The notes: generated by a model not told the origin, from the sequence alone. Shown: positions 7,114 through 15,816, numbered from the stretch's first letter. The stretch: DNA of 64,000 nt from CAYFVR01 sp046541515 (GCA_046541515.1 JBKHDD010000003.1:1-64000), one strand, 5' to 3'. Program-made: numbers and translations.

Positions 7114-9238
7114 CCGATTCGTCCAGCGCCGCGCGGATGGCTTCGGCCACCGCTTCACTGATTCCGGGCACGGCCCTCAGCTCTTCGAGGGTCGCCGCCC
7201 GGATTTTTTTGACCCCGCCGAAGTGGCGCAGCAACACCTTTTTCCTCCGGGGGCCCACGCCGGGCACGTCGTCCAGCGCCGAGGTCAGGGAGCGCCGCTT
7301 CCGCCGGTTTCTGTGGAAGGTGATGGCGAAGCGGTGGGCCTCGTCCCGTATCCGCTGAAGGAAGAGCAACAGGTCGCCCTCCCGGCCAAAGTTGACGGGA
7401 TTGGATCGTCCCGGCCGGTAGATTTTGTCGGCGGTCTCCCCCGCCTTTTCGTCGGCCTTGGCGATCCCGATCACCGGAAACGCCCCGTCCAGACCCAATT
7501 CCTCCAGCACCGCGGTCGCCACCCGAAGCTGCCCCTTGCCGCCGTCCACCATGAGCAGGTCCGGGAAGGGATCGCTCTCCTCCGCTTTTCCGTAGCGACG
7601 GCCCAGCGCCTCGGCCATGGAGGCGTAGTCGTCCGGCCCCGTCACCGTCCGCAGGATGAATTTGCGGTAGGCCGACCGGTCCGCCCGGCCGTCGGTGAAC
7701 ACCACCATCCCCGCCACCGGCGATTCCCCCTGAATGGTCGAGTTGTCGAAGCACTCGATTCGTTCCGGCAACTGTTCCAGCCGCAGCCGCTTGCGTAGCC
7801 GCTCCAGGACGTCCCGTTCCGTCTCCCGTCCGGCGCTCCGGCGCTCAAGCTCCTCGGCGGCGTTCTCCCGGGCCAGGGCCAGCAGCCGGGCCTTCTCCCC
7901 CCGTCGGGGATGGCGCAGGTAGACCCGGCCCTCCCGCCGTTCCCCCAGCCAGGCCTCCAGCAGTTCGGCGTCCTCGGGGGGGGCCGGGACGAGAATTTCC
8001 CGGGGGACGAAGGGGGGCACGTCGTAGTAGTGGCGGATGAAGGCCGAGACCATCTCCCCCTCGCTGGCCAACGTTTCGGCCAGGTGGAAATGGCGGGAGC
8101 CGCCGAGGTATCCGCCCCGGACCGACAGCACCGTCATCACCGACCCGGCCGGCGACCGGGCGATGCCCAGCACGTCCCGGTCCTCCAGGTCGGTGGTGGC
8201 CGTCACCTGCCGCTCCAACGCCCGCTCCAAAGCGAACATTTTGTCCCGCAGCCGAGCCGCGCCCTCGAAATCCTCCGTCTCCGCCGCCGCGCCCATTTCG
8301 TCCCGCACCTTCCGGATCAGCTCCGGCGTCCGCCCCTTGAGGAACAGGATCACCTCCCGCACCACTTCCTGGTATCCCGCCTGGTCCACCAAACCGCAAC
8401 AGGGACCCATGCAGCCGTCCATCTGGCAGTTCAGGCAGGGCCGTTCCCGTTTCCGCGGCGCCCGGTGGCGGCATTTGCGCAGCTTGAAGGTTTTGTGGAT
8501 GAACCGGAGCGTCTTGTTCATGGAGCCCGGCGAGGTGAACGGGCCGAAATAGAGCGCCCCGTCGTTCTGGATTTTCCGGACCACTTCCAGGGTGGGATAG
8601 GGCTCGTTCCGGTCCAGCCGCAGGCAGGGATAGCGTTTGTCGTCCTTGAGGATGACGTTGTAGCGGGGCCGGTGCCGCTTGATGAGGTTGGACTCCAGCA
8701 TGAGGGCGTCGGCCTCGGTGCCGGAGAGAATGGTATCGAAAGACGCGATTTTCCGGACCAGCACCCGGGTTTTGGGATCGTGGCGGTGCGGGTCCCGGAA
8801 ATAGGAGGCCAGCCGCTTCCGGATGCTTTTGGCCTTGCCCACGTAGATGATCTTTCCGTCGGCGTCTTTCATCAGGTAGACGCCCGGCGCGTCGGGGGCC
8901 TCGCCCACCCGTTGGAGCAGGTCGGGCCGCCGGGAGGCGTCGGGGGCTGGATCGGTTGGCTCCTCGACAGCCTCCGCTTCGCCGCTTTCTGCAAGTGGCC
9001 GTGAATCTGCTCTCCATTCCAGGTCTGTGTCGGGCGTTTCATGAGAGACTTCGACGGGGCGGGCTTCCATTTCTTCAATGGGAAGATCCCGGCCGGAATT
9101 CTTCGGTGGTCTCCCCTTTTCCGACTCGGCCGCGGGATTTGGCCCCTCCGCGCGGGTCGGCTCCAAGGCGTTCGCCGGGACCTCGTTCTCCAATTCTTCT
9201 CGATCCACCCCTTCCGCGGAATCGGCGTTCCCGTTCAT
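7106..9238 (-). CDS. uvrC: Excinuclease ABC subunit C, with long acidic N-terminal extension
   Basis: UvrC makes both incisions in nucleotide excision repair after UvrB recruitment. Domains: GIY-YIG nuclease from about residue 118 (GVYLMKD, IIYVGKAKS), the Cys-rich segment, a UvrB-interacting UVR helix pair, the RNase H-like endonuclease core (ECFDNSTIQG) and C-terminal helix-hairpin-helix motifs (VPGVGPRRKKVLL). At 710 residues it is longer than usual. The extra length is roughly 100 N-terminal residues, acidic and Pro/Glu/Ala-rich, with no recognised fold. That long start is supported because its ATG shares ATGA with the uvrB stop. Alternative internal starts would remove the extension. Confidence 0.95.
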   Translation of the reverse strand: MNGNADSAEGVDREELENEVPANALEPTRAEGPNPAAESEKGRPPKNSGRDLPIEEMEARPVEVSHETPDTDLEWRADSRPLAESGEAEAVEEPTDPAPDASRRPDLLQRVGEAPDAPGVYLMKDADGKIIYVGKAKSIRKRLASYFRDPHRHDPKTRVLVRKIASFDTILSGTEADALMLESNLIKRHRPRYNVILKDDKRYPCLRLDRNEPYPTLEVVRKIQNDGALYFGPFTSPGSMNKTLRFIHKTFKLRKCRHRAPRKRERPCLNCQMDGCMGPCCGLVDQAGYQEVVREVILFLKGRTPELIRKVRDEMGAAAETEDFEGAARLRDKMFALERALERQVTATTDLEDRDVLGIARSPAGSVMTVLSVRGGYLGGSRHFHLAETLASEGEMVSAFIRHYYDVPPFVPREILVPAPPEDAELLEAWLGERREGRVYLRHPRRGEKARLLALARENAAEELERRSAGRETERDVLERLRKRLRLEQLPERIECFDNSTIQGESPVAGMVVFTDGRADRSAYRKFILRTVTGPDDYASMAEALGRRYGKAEESDPFPDLLMVDGGKGQLRVATAVLEELGLDGAFPVIGIAKADEKAGETADKIYRPGRSNPVNFGREGDLLLFLQRIRDEAHRFAITFHRNRRKRRSLTSALDDVPGVGPRRKKVLLRHFGGVKKIRAATLEELRAVPGISEAVAEAIRAALDESAT

Positions 9239-11241
9239 GCCAGCAGGGCCACTTCCTTCAGCGCCCGGACCTGATCCCGCAGATCGGCCGCCCGCTCGAA
9301 CCGGAGTTCCTTGGCGGCGACGCGCATTTCCGCCTCCAGCCGGGCGATGAGGGCGTCCAGCTCTTCGCCGGATTCATCGGACCCGTAGGCCGGGGCCGGT
9401 TCCGCAACCTGGAGTTCCGGGGCCGTATCTTCCGCCGCCCGGAGGAAATCGAAAATGGGACCGACGTTCTTCCGGATGGTCTCCGGGGTGATGCCCCGAG
9501 CTTCGTTGTAGGCGATCTGCCGCTCCCGGCGGCGCTCGGTTTCGTCGATGGCCTGGCGCATGGCCCCGGTCACTTTGTCCGCGTAAAGGATGACCCGTCC
9601 TTCCGCGTTCCGGGCGGCCCGGCCGCAGGTCTGGATCAAAGACCGGCCGGAGCGAAGAAACCCCTCCTTGTCCGCGTCCAAAATGGCCACCAGCGAGACT
9701 TCGGGAATGTCCAGCCCCTCCCGCAGCAGGTTGATGCCCACCAGCACGTCGAAGGCCCCGGCCCGCAGCTCCCGAATGATTTCCATTCGCTCCAGGGTCT
9801 TGATGTCCGAATGGAGATAACGAACCTTGACGCCCAGCTCGGCGTAGTATTCGGTGAGGTCCTCGGACATCCGCTTGGTCAGGGTGGTCACCAGCACCCG
9901 CTCGTTCCGCCGAATTCGAACGCGGATTTCTTCCAAAAGGTCGTCCACCTGATGCCGGGCGCCGCGCACCTCGATGGCCGGGTCCACCAGCCCGGTGGGC
10001 CGGACGATCAGCTCCGCCACCGCCGATCCCGCAGATTTCATTTCATATTCGGCCGGCGTGGCCGAGACGTAGACCACCTGCCGGGTCCGTTCCTGAAATT
10101 CCTCGAACATCAGCGGCCGGTTGTCCAGTGCCGAGGGGAGGCGGAAGCCGTAATCCACCAGGGTTTTCTTGCGGGACCGGTCGCCGTTGTACATTCCCCC
10201 GATCTGGGGCACGCCGATGTGGCTTTCGTCGATGAAGACCAGGAAGTCTTCCGGGAAGTAGTCAAGCAGGGTCGGGGGCGGCTGTCCCGGCTTGCGGCCG
10301 GTGAGGTGGCGGGAATAGTTCTCGATGCCGTTGCAGTAGCCCAGCTCCAGCATCATCTCCAGATCCAGCCGGGTCCGCTCCTCGATGCGCTGGGCCTCCA
10401 GCGGACGGTTCTCTTCGCGGTAAAACGCCACCCGCTCCTTCAACTCCGCGTTGATGGTGGCCACGGCCCGTTCCATGACGCCCCGGCTGGTGACGTAGTG
10501 GCTGGCCGGAAACAGGGTCAGCTTGTTCAGCGGTCGGATCACCTGCCCCCGCAGGGGATCGATCTCGGCCATGAACTCCACTTCGTCCCCGAAAAAGTCG
10601 ATCCGGATCGCCAGGTCCTCCTCGTAGGCGGGGAACACCTCCACGCGGTCGCCCCGGACCCGGAAGACGCCCCGGTGGAAGTCCACGTCGTTGCGCTCGT
10701 ACTGGATTTCCACCAGCTTCTTGATGAGCCGGTCCCGGTTCAGCTCCCGGTCGGTCTCCAAGTCCAGCCGCATGCCCAGGTAATCCTCCGGCGCCCCCAG
10801 CCCGTAGATGCAGGAGACGCTGGAAACCACGATGACGTCCCGGCGGGAAAGCACCGACCGGGTGGCCGAATGGCGCAGTTTGTCGATCATTTCATTGATG
10901 GAGGAGTCCTTGGCGATGTAGGTGTCGCTGGTGGGGATGTAGGCTTCCGGCTGGTAGTAGTCGTAATAGCTGACGAAATACTCCACCGCGTTGTCCGGAA
11001 ACAGGTTCCGGAATTCGTTGAAGAGCTGGGCCGCCAGGGTTTTGTTGGGGGCCATCACCAGGGCGGGCCGGTTGAGCCGGGCGATGACGTGGGCCATGGT
11101 GAAGGTCTTGCCGCTGCCGGTCACCCCCAGCATGACGGAATGTTCCCGCCCCGATTCCAGATAGCCGGTGATGGCGTCGATGGCCCCGGGCTGGTCGCCC
11201 CGGGGGGTCAGGTCGCTTTTGAGATCAAATTTTTCGATCAT
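9235..11241 (-). CDS. uvrB: Excinuclease ABC subunit B
   Basis: This 668-residue DNA-damage recognition helicase acts with UvrA and UvrC. It has a Walker A GVTGSGKT near residue 40, the beta-hairpin region YYDYYQPEAYIP, the DESHIGVPQ helicase motif, RPTGLVDP, and a C-terminal UVR motif for UvrC binding. The ATG at 11241 gives the family N-terminus MIEKFDLKSDL and overlaps the ispF stop as ATGA; the uvrB stop overlaps the uvrC start the same way. The three genes form one coupled operon. Confidence 0.97.
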   Translation of the reverse strand: MIEKFDLKSDLTPRGDQPGAIDAITGYLESGREHSVMLGVTGSGKTFTMAHVIARLNRPALVMAPNKTLAAQLFNEFRNLFPDNAVEYFVSYYDYYQPEAYIPTSDTYIAKDSSINEMIDKLRHSATRSVLSRRDVIVVSSVSCIYGLGAPEDYLGMRLDLETDRELNRDRLIKKLVEIQYERNDVDFHRGVFRVRGDRVEVFPAYEEDLAIRIDFFGDEVEFMAEIDPLRGQVIRPLNKLTLFPASHYVTSRGVMERAVATINAELKERVAFYREENRPLEAQRIEERTRLDLEMMLELGYCNGIENYSRHLTGRKPGQPPPTLLDYFPEDFLVFIDESHIGVPQIGGMYNGDRSRKKTLVDYGFRLPSALDNRPLMFEEFQERTRQVVYVSATPAEYEMKSAGSAVAELIVRPTGLVDPAIEVRGARHQVDDLLEEIRVRIRRNERVLVTTLTKRMSEDLTEYYAELGVKVRYLHSDIKTLERMEIIRELRAGAFDVLVGINLLREGLDIPEVSLVAILDADKEGFLRSGRSLIQTCGRAARNAEGRVILYADKVTGAMRQAIDETERRRERQIAYNEARGITPETIRKNVGPIFDFLRAAEDTAPELQVAEPAPAYGSDESGEELDALIARLEAEMRVAAKELRFERAADLRDQVRALKEVALLA

Positions 11242-11720
11242 GAATTCGCTTTCGGTTCCAGCAGGGCCACGCACTGGGCGGCCATGCCCTCCCCCGCCCC
11301 GACGAAGCCGAGGCCCTCGGTGGTGGTGGCCTTGACGTTCACCCGATCGGGGTCGATGTGCAGCGCTTCGGCGATCCGCTTCCGCATGGCTTGGCGGAAG
11401 GGGGCGATTTTGGGCGCTTGGGCGAACAGGGTGGCGTCCAGGTTGCCCACGGCGTAGCCGCGCTCCCGGATCAACTCGCCGCAACGGGCCAACAGCGTAT
11501 GGCTGTCGGCGTCCTTGAAGGCCGGATCGGCGTCCGGGAAGTGTTGGCCGATGTCGCCCAGGCCCGCCGCGCCCAACAGGCTGTCCGCGATGGCGTGGAG
11601 CAGCACGTCGGCGTCCGAGTGACCCAGCAGCCCTTTTTGGAAGGGGACGGCCACGCCGCCCAGAATCAGGGGCCGGCCTTCCACCAGCCGGTGAACGTCA
11701 TAGCCCATGCCGATGCGCAT
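11238..11720 (-). CDS. ispF: 2-C-methyl-D-erythritol 2,4-cyclodiphosphate synthase
   Basis: The 160-residue enzyme closes the cyclodiphosphate ring in the MEP isoprenoid pathway. The metal-binding GYDVHRL box is at residues 7-13, and LLGHSDADVLLHAIADSLLG followed by GDIGQHFPD is the family signature. The ATG at 11720 has the ribosome binding site GGAG seven bases upstream; the longer upstream reading is not family-like. It heads the ispF-uvrB-uvrC unit, a pairing of isoprenoid and repair genes with no obvious functional logic. No ispD is adjacent. Confidence 0.96.
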   Translation of the reverse strand: MRIGMGYDVHRLVEGRPLILGGVAVPFQKGLLGHSDADVLLHAIADSLLGAAGLGDIGQHFPDADPAFKDADSHTLLARCGELIRERGYAVGNLDATLFAQAPKIAPFRQAMRKRIAEALHIDPDRVNVKATTTEGLGFVGAGEGMAAQCVALLEPKANS

Positions 11721-11834
11721 AAAGGTCTCCAATCGTCGGCCCTTGGGGCCGGTAGCCGGTATCAACCATAACCATTTCCGCCCGGGCTTCAACGCCGGGA
11801 TTCCGGATCGGAATTCCCGGGGCGAGGATACCGT

Positions 11835-11863
11835 TTGACAGGGGCGGGCCGCCTCTATATACA
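11835..11863 (+). promoter_or_regulatory. Sigma-70-type promoter for the LysM gene
   Basis: TTGACA at 11835-11840 and TATACA at 11858-11863 are separated by exactly 17 bases, near-consensus for housekeeping sigma. It points at the LysM gene 55 bases downstream. Confidence 0.75.
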
Positions 11864-11918
11864 ATCGCCCAGCCGGATTGCGTTGCGGCATTTCGCTTTA
11901 CCGACCATGGAGGATACC

Positions 11919-12575
11919 ATGAGCAGGTTTAAGACCAGTTCCACCGACCGCGTCAAATTGCCCGTCATTTTGGCGGGCGGGGCCATCCTGGCGGTCGTGC
12001 TGTTTTTGATTGTGATGGTTTCGGGAGGAGGCGACTCCGGGGAGGGGCTCCAGGAAATGCGGGACCGGCTGGACCAGATGGAAGGCCGGATCGCCTTCCT
12101 GGAAAACCGACTGGAGGATCGAAGTCGGCAGTTGGACGCCATGAGCGAAACGCTGGGCGTTTTTTCGGACAATTTCGAGCAGTTTCAGGCGTTGCCCACG
12201 GAAATGGAAGCGGTCAAGCAAAAAACGGAATTTCTGGAAACCCGTCAGGCCAATCTGGAAAAGCGGTTGTCTCCGGACGAAGGTCCCGCCGAAAGCCCGT
12301 CGACCCAGGCGGCCTCACCCGCCCGAACCGGGAAAACCGAGGTCAAAAGCCCCCGGATCGCCAAAACCCGTCCCAAGGCGTCGACCTCGTCGGGCGCCGC
12401 CTCCGGAGCCGCCGCGACAGATTCGGGCGGAAAAACCCACACGGTGCGGGACGGAGAAACCCTTTACTCCATCGCCCAGCGGCACGATCTTTCCCTGGAA
12501 CGAATCTTGGAACTCAACAATCTGGAAAAGGACGCCATCATCCAGCCCGGCCAGACGCTGAAGGTCGGGGAATAG
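11919..12575 (+). CDS. Membrane-anchored coiled-coil protein with C-terminal LysM domain
   Basis: The 218-residue protein has an N-terminal membrane segment (about residues 17-37, VILAGGAILAVVLFLIVMV), a coiled-coil stretch rich in Glu, Gln and Leu (about 45-115), a Pro/Ser/Ala/Lys linker, and a LysM peptidoglycan-binding domain at about 170-217 (THTVRDGETLYSIAQRHDLS). It is therefore likely anchored in the inner membrane and reaches the cell wall. The ATG at 11919 was chosen because GGAGG lies at 11909-11913; an in-frame ATG at 11907 would overlap that site. It is monocistronic, with a near-consensus promoter and a convergent hairpin behind it. Confidence 0.85.
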   Translation: MSRFKTSSTDRVKLPVILAGGAILAVVLFLIVMVSGGGDSGEGLQEMRDRLDQMEGRIAFLENRLEDRSRQLDAMSETLGVFSDNFEQFQALPTEMEAVKQKTEFLETRQANLEKRLSPDEGPAESPSTQAASPARTGKTEVKSPRIAKTRPKASTSSGAASGAAATDSGGKTHTVRDGETLYSIAQRHDLSLERILELNNLEKDAIIQPGQTLKVGE

Positions 12576-12597
12576 GGCACAGAAACGCGGAAGGATC

Positions 12598-12617
12598 CGG
12601 CGGAAATTATTCCGCCG
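12598..12617. terminator. Convergent hairpin between LysM and cohesin genes
   Basis: The sequence CGGCGGAAattaTTCCGCCG is a perfect 8-bp stem with a 4-base loop, lying between two convergent genes and covering the minus-strand stop codon. It has no long T-tract, so termination strength is uncertain. Confidence 0.5.
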
Positions 12618-13434
12618 ATGACGCTTCCGGTTCGGGGGGCGCCGACTTCGGCGCGGGCGGGGGGGCGCACTCTTCGGGTTTTTCATCCGCTTTCGGAGTC
12701 GTTCCCGTCTCGGCGTCCTCCTCGAGTTGGGATTCGGCGGTCGGGGGAGAAGGCGGCGACGTCGTCTCGGCCATGGACGCCGACTTCTCCGCTGGTTCAT
12801 CGGGGGGTTCCGTTGGCGCGCCCCGTTCGGCGGTTTCGGGCTTCGCCCCGTTCACGGCTTCGGGAACGCTTTCCGGCGTTTCCCCGCCGAGCCGAACCCC
12901 TCCGGGCACGCGGGTCGCGGCCACCTCCTTCAGCTGGTCGCTCATCACCTGGACCTGCCGGAGTTCAATGGCGGCCGTGCCGGGCTTCGTTTCGCCCTCC
13001 GGAACCCGAAACCGCAAATCCAAAATGGTTCCGTCCTCGGCGTTGACGCCCCGGGCCCCCGCCATGACCACGATGAGCCGACCCGCCTCTTTGCTGTTGA
13101 CGATGTGCATCAGCGAGGTGGTCAAGGGCGTCTTGTCGGCCTGTTCGAAGGTCAGCCGGTCGGCGTCGTAGATGAGCACCAGTTTCACCCCGGCCAGGTT
13201 TTTCACGCCCCGGGCGTAGACCGGAACCGAGACCGACTCCCCCGGCTTTCCGGCGGGCGATCCCACCACGATTTCCGCCGACGACGCCGGTTCGGCCAGC
13301 ATGGCCGCCAGCCCCAGCAACAACCCCAGCCAGCCCCGGGCGCGGACCCGCTTTCCTCGCTTCGCGCCTGTTGGATTCAACGCTTCCTCCCCATAACTCG
13401 CATTCGTAAAAATCGAAGGGGTTCGCCGGATCAT
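12607..13434 (-). CDS. Exported cohesin-domain protein with acidic low-complexity tail
   Basis: The 275-residue protein has a long positively charged n-region, a hydrophobic signal segment (about residues 34-52, ending PASSAE) and a cohesin-like domain at about 54-165. Cohesin hallmarks are PGESVSVPVYARGVKNLAG, LIYDADRLTFE and a final LDLRFRVPEG. The C-terminal third is a Pro/Glu/Ser/Thr-rich tail. Cohesins bind dockerins in cellulosomes, but isolated cohesin-like domains are widespread in non-cellulolytic bacteria and no dockerin is visible here. The start shares ATGA with the stop of the cNMP-DUF4388 gene, so both are made together. Confidence 0.82.
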   Translation of the reverse strand: MIRRTPSIFTNASYGEEALNPTGAKRGKRVRARGWLGLLLGLAAMLAEPASSAEIVVGSPAGKPGESVSVPVYARGVKNLAGVKLVLIYDADRLTFEQADKTPLTTSLMHIVNSKEAGRLIVVMAGARGVNAEDGTILDLRFRVPEGETKPGTAAIELRQVQVMSDQLKEVAATRVPGGVRLGGETPESVPEAVNGAKPETAERGAPTEPPDEPAEKSASMAETTSPPSPPTAESQLEEDAETGTTPKADEKPEECAPPPAPKSAPPEPEASSAE

Positions 13435-14513
13435 CGGTTTTCGTCGATCCGCCGGAGTCCCTCCATCAGCATCCAGGTGAAGTCCCCGATCGGCTCCCCC
13501 TCCATCTCTTCCGGGGAAAGCCCGTTTTTAAACTGAAACCGCCCCTCTTTTTCCGCCAGCACGGCGTAAAACGCCTCGGGCCCTTCCCGTTTTTCATACC
13601 TGGCCCGGACGATTTCGCCGGAACGGAACGTCACCGCCGCCTTGCCGCGGGGCAGGTTGAGCTTCAGGGTCCCGTCCTTTTCGTTCACGTGAAAAGTCTG
13701 GAACAGCTCGGCGGTGGACATTTCGTTGAGATTGCCAATCATGCCGGCGCCAAACTCCTCGGACCGGATGACGTTGATCTCCGCCAGCCGCCGGGACAGC
13801 AGGCGGGTGAAATAGGTCTGGAGAGCGCCGTGGGTTTTGAGCAGATGCTTGAAGTCCTCGCCCCGGATGGCCAACACCTTGGCGGGTTCCACCACCCGGA
13901 TGGTGGCGGTCACCGGATCGCCGCTCAGCAGGCTCATTTCCCCGAAAACTTCTCCCCGACCCATGAAGACGATGCTGATGTCGTCTCGCCCCAGCACCTC
14001 CACCAGCCCCGAAACGATCACGTACAGATTCCGCCCGGGCTCGCCCTTGCGGAGAATCACCTCCCCGGGGTTGAATTTCTTCAGCTGAAGGTAGCGGATG
14101 ACGTCCTTGATTTCTTCGTCTTCCAGGGCCTGGAAGAAGGAAAAATTGCCCAGCAGGCTTTCAATCACCTCCCGGTCGATTTCCAGCGCTCCGGTTTCCG
14201 CGGGGAGGACGGGGCGTCCCTGGGAGCGGTGGGCCAGGCGGATTTTTCCCGTGCAGCCGCTGCATTCCAGGGTATAGCCGGGAAGTTGATCAATGCTTTT
14301 GTATCGGATCAAAATGCGCGAAATGTCTTCGATCAAAATCCGGCAGGCCGACTTTCCCGGCGGCAGTTTGATGACCGTGGTGCTGATAAAGGTCTTTTCG
14401 TAGTTCTGGCGGAGCAGCAACGCCTTGCCGGCCAGCCGAAACCGGTCGCCCGGCCGATAAAACGGGCAGCCCTCGTCCGCGACCAGCTCGAAAATGACTT
14501 CGGGAAAGCTCAT
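13431..14513 (-). CDS. Cyclic-nucleotide-binding domain protein with C-terminal DUF4388
   Basis: The 360-residue protein has an N-terminal region of unknown fold with two nearby cysteines (CSGC, about residue 85). A well-preserved cNMP-binding domain follows at about 120-240, including GEVILRKGEPGRNLYVIVSG and the phosphate-cassette-like GEMSLLSGDPVTATIRV. A C-terminal DUF4388/PATAN domain lies at about 265-350. The cassette looks closer to real cNMP binders than that of the protein at 2904. The domain order is the reverse of the other protein, so the two are paralogous combinations. It is coupled to the cohesin gene. Confidence 0.83.
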   Translation of the reverse strand: MSFPEVIFELVADEGCPFYRPGDRFRLAGKALLLRQNYEKTFISTTVIKLPPGKSACRILIEDISRILIRYKSIDQLPGYTLECSGCTGKIRLAHRSQGRPVLPAETGALEIDREVIESLLGNFSFFQALEDEEIKDVIRYLQLKKFNPGEVILRKGEPGRNLYVIVSGLVEVLGRDDISIVFMGRGEVFGEMSLLSGDPVTATIRVVEPAKVLAIRGEDFKHLLKTHGALQTYFTRLLSRRLAEINVIRSEEFGAGMIGNLNEMSTAELFQTFHVNEKDGTLKLNLPRGKAAVTFRSGEIVRARYEKREGPEAFYAVLAEKEGRFQFKNGLSPEEMEGEPIGDFTWMLMEGLRRIDENR

Positions 14514-14672
14514 GAGCGTACCTCGGCCGGCGGCCTTTCAAGGGGGGTCGATTCCTGCGGGGCGATCCGCCCGCGGGGGGGAAATCTTTGGGCCGACGGC
14601 GCCGCCAAACTCCGGTCCGGCGCGACCGGGGCGTCGCACCCGTTCCGGCGTCGCCCGATGGTCAACGGGGGG

Positions 14673-15068
14673 TCAGCCGGGGAGTTCGATCCGAAGCCGG
14701 TTTTCCTCCCGGCGCACCGGGAGCACCGTCAGCGGTTTCCGGGCCGGCCCCTTGGCCGGATGGCCGTCGTAGGTGAACTCGGAATGGGAGACGCTGCAAC
14801 ATTGCAACGGCGCGGCGGTTCCGCCGGGATCCAGCCGCCGGCCCATGTGGGTGCAACGATTGACGTAAGCGTGGAAAGCGCCGTCGCGTCCGTGAAGCAC
14901 GAACAGCCGCTCCGGCAGCGGAGCCCCTTCCAGCCGAGCGGCGGCGCCCGGCTCCAACAAGGCCGGAACCCGTTCCAGGTCGATCAGGACCGCGTTTTCC
15001 ACCACCGACCAGCCGGCGTCCAGGGCCGGCGTTTCGCAGATGCCGAAAACCGATTTCCAGAACCCCAT
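14673..15068 (-). CDS. Small Rieske-type [2Fe-2S] domain protein
   Basis: The 131-residue protein looks like a stand-alone Rieske ferredoxin. The first cluster half is CTH (Cys72, His74) in NRCTHMG. The second half is unusual: QCCSVSH places Cys89 or Cys90 four or five residues before His94, where the family has Cys-x-x-His. The downstream aromatic and Pro-rich segments fit the fold. No signal peptide is present, so an electron-transfer or sensor role in the cytosol is inferred. The start at 15068 gives MGFWKSVFG, preceded by AAGGGATGG. The partner oxidoreductase is not visible. Confidence 0.75.
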   Translation of the reverse strand: MGFWKSVFGICETPALDAGWSVVENAVLIDLERVPALLEPGAAARLEGAPLPERLFVLHGRDGAFHAYVNRCTHMGRRLDPGGTAAPLQCCSVSHSEFTYDGHPAKGPARKPLTVLPVRREENRLRIELPG

Positions 15069-15217
15069 GCATCCATCCCTTGAAGTGCGTGAATGGACCC
15101 GTAGATACTCCCGTTCCGTCCCTCCTGTCAACGCCGGAGCCCCGAAACCGGACCGTTTTCGGGAAATCCCCGGGGGAAAGATTCCCCGCCCGTCCCGACC
15201 CCGGACCAGTCCGCATC

Positions 15218-15333
15218 TTGACGGGGACCGGCGGGAGCGGATAAGGTGGAAAACGGAGTTTGCCCGCGGACGGGATTGCGCGGGCGGAAACGGCGGAATG
15301 GGGCCGATGAATGGCCGATTCCGCCGTTTTCTT
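15218..15333 (+). promoter_or_regulatory. Candidate promoter plus double-hairpin leader or small RNA upstream of yhbY
   Basis: A weak promoter-like pair, TTGACG (15218-15223) and TAAGGT (15242-15247), has an 18-base spacer. Two stem-loops follow: GCCCGCG / CGCGGGC (15262-15268 and 15279-15285), then a 12-bp perfect stem AAACGGCGGAAT / ATTCCGCCGTTT (15288-15299 and 15318-15329) ending in TTTTC. The second looks like an intrinsic terminator about 80 bases before the yhbY start, so the transcript could be a short RNA or an attenuated leader. The promoter is the weakest part. Confidence 0.45.
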
Positions 15334-15411
15334 GTCCACTCGACCATGCTCATTCGCGCGCCGACCGTCAAATCCGCGACGGGGCGGCCGCCCATCCGAA
15401 AGGAACGACGA

Positions 15412-15723
15412 TTGTCCGAATTGAAGGGGTATCAGCGAAAGTATCTGCGGGGTCTTGCCCACCCCCTGAAACCGGTGGTTCAGGTGGGCCAGAAGGGCCT
15501 CACCGACGCGGTGGTGGATTCCGTGGACGAGGCGCTGGAGATCCATGAACTCGTCAAGGTGAAATTTATCGAGCACAAGGAGAGGAACCAGAAGGCCTAT
15601 TTCACCGAAATCATTGAAACCAAAACCGGCGCGGAAATGGTGGGCATGATCGGCCACACCGCCATTTTCTACCGGCCCCGACCCGACCCGGAAAAGCGGG
15701 GAATCGCCCTCCCCCGCAAATAG
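15412..15723 (+). CDS. yhbY: YhbY/CRM-domain RNA-binding protein
   Basis: This 103-residue single CRM domain is of the kind that associates with pre-50S ribosomes. Matching landmarks are YLRGLAHPLKPVVQVG at the N-terminus, the GQKGL (GxxG) RNA-binding loop, ALEIHELVKVK and the C-terminal GHTAIFYRP. The start is a TTG at 15412 preceded by AAAGGA with about six bases spacing; this aligns with the start of E. coli YhbY, while upstream in-frame sequence is unrelated. A terminator-like hairpin upstream suggests its expression may be attenuated. Confidence 0.9.
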   Translation: MSELKGYQRKYLRGLAHPLKPVVQVGQKGLTDAVVDSVDEALEIHELVKVKFIEHKERNQKAYFTEIIETKTGAEMVGMIGHTAIFYRPRPDPEKRGIALPRK

Positions 15724-15816
15724 TCGCCCCCTGCTTCGGCGGACCCGCCTGCCGCCCCCGGTGGCCGTGCACCGCCCAGGGGGAAGGCGGTTTTCCGGGG
15801 CGCTCCGGCCCCGTCC

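Noticed and set aside
13431..15068. Rieske and cNMP genes as one electron-transfer operon
   Set aside because: The 159-base gap and unrelated functions give no support beyond shared strand.
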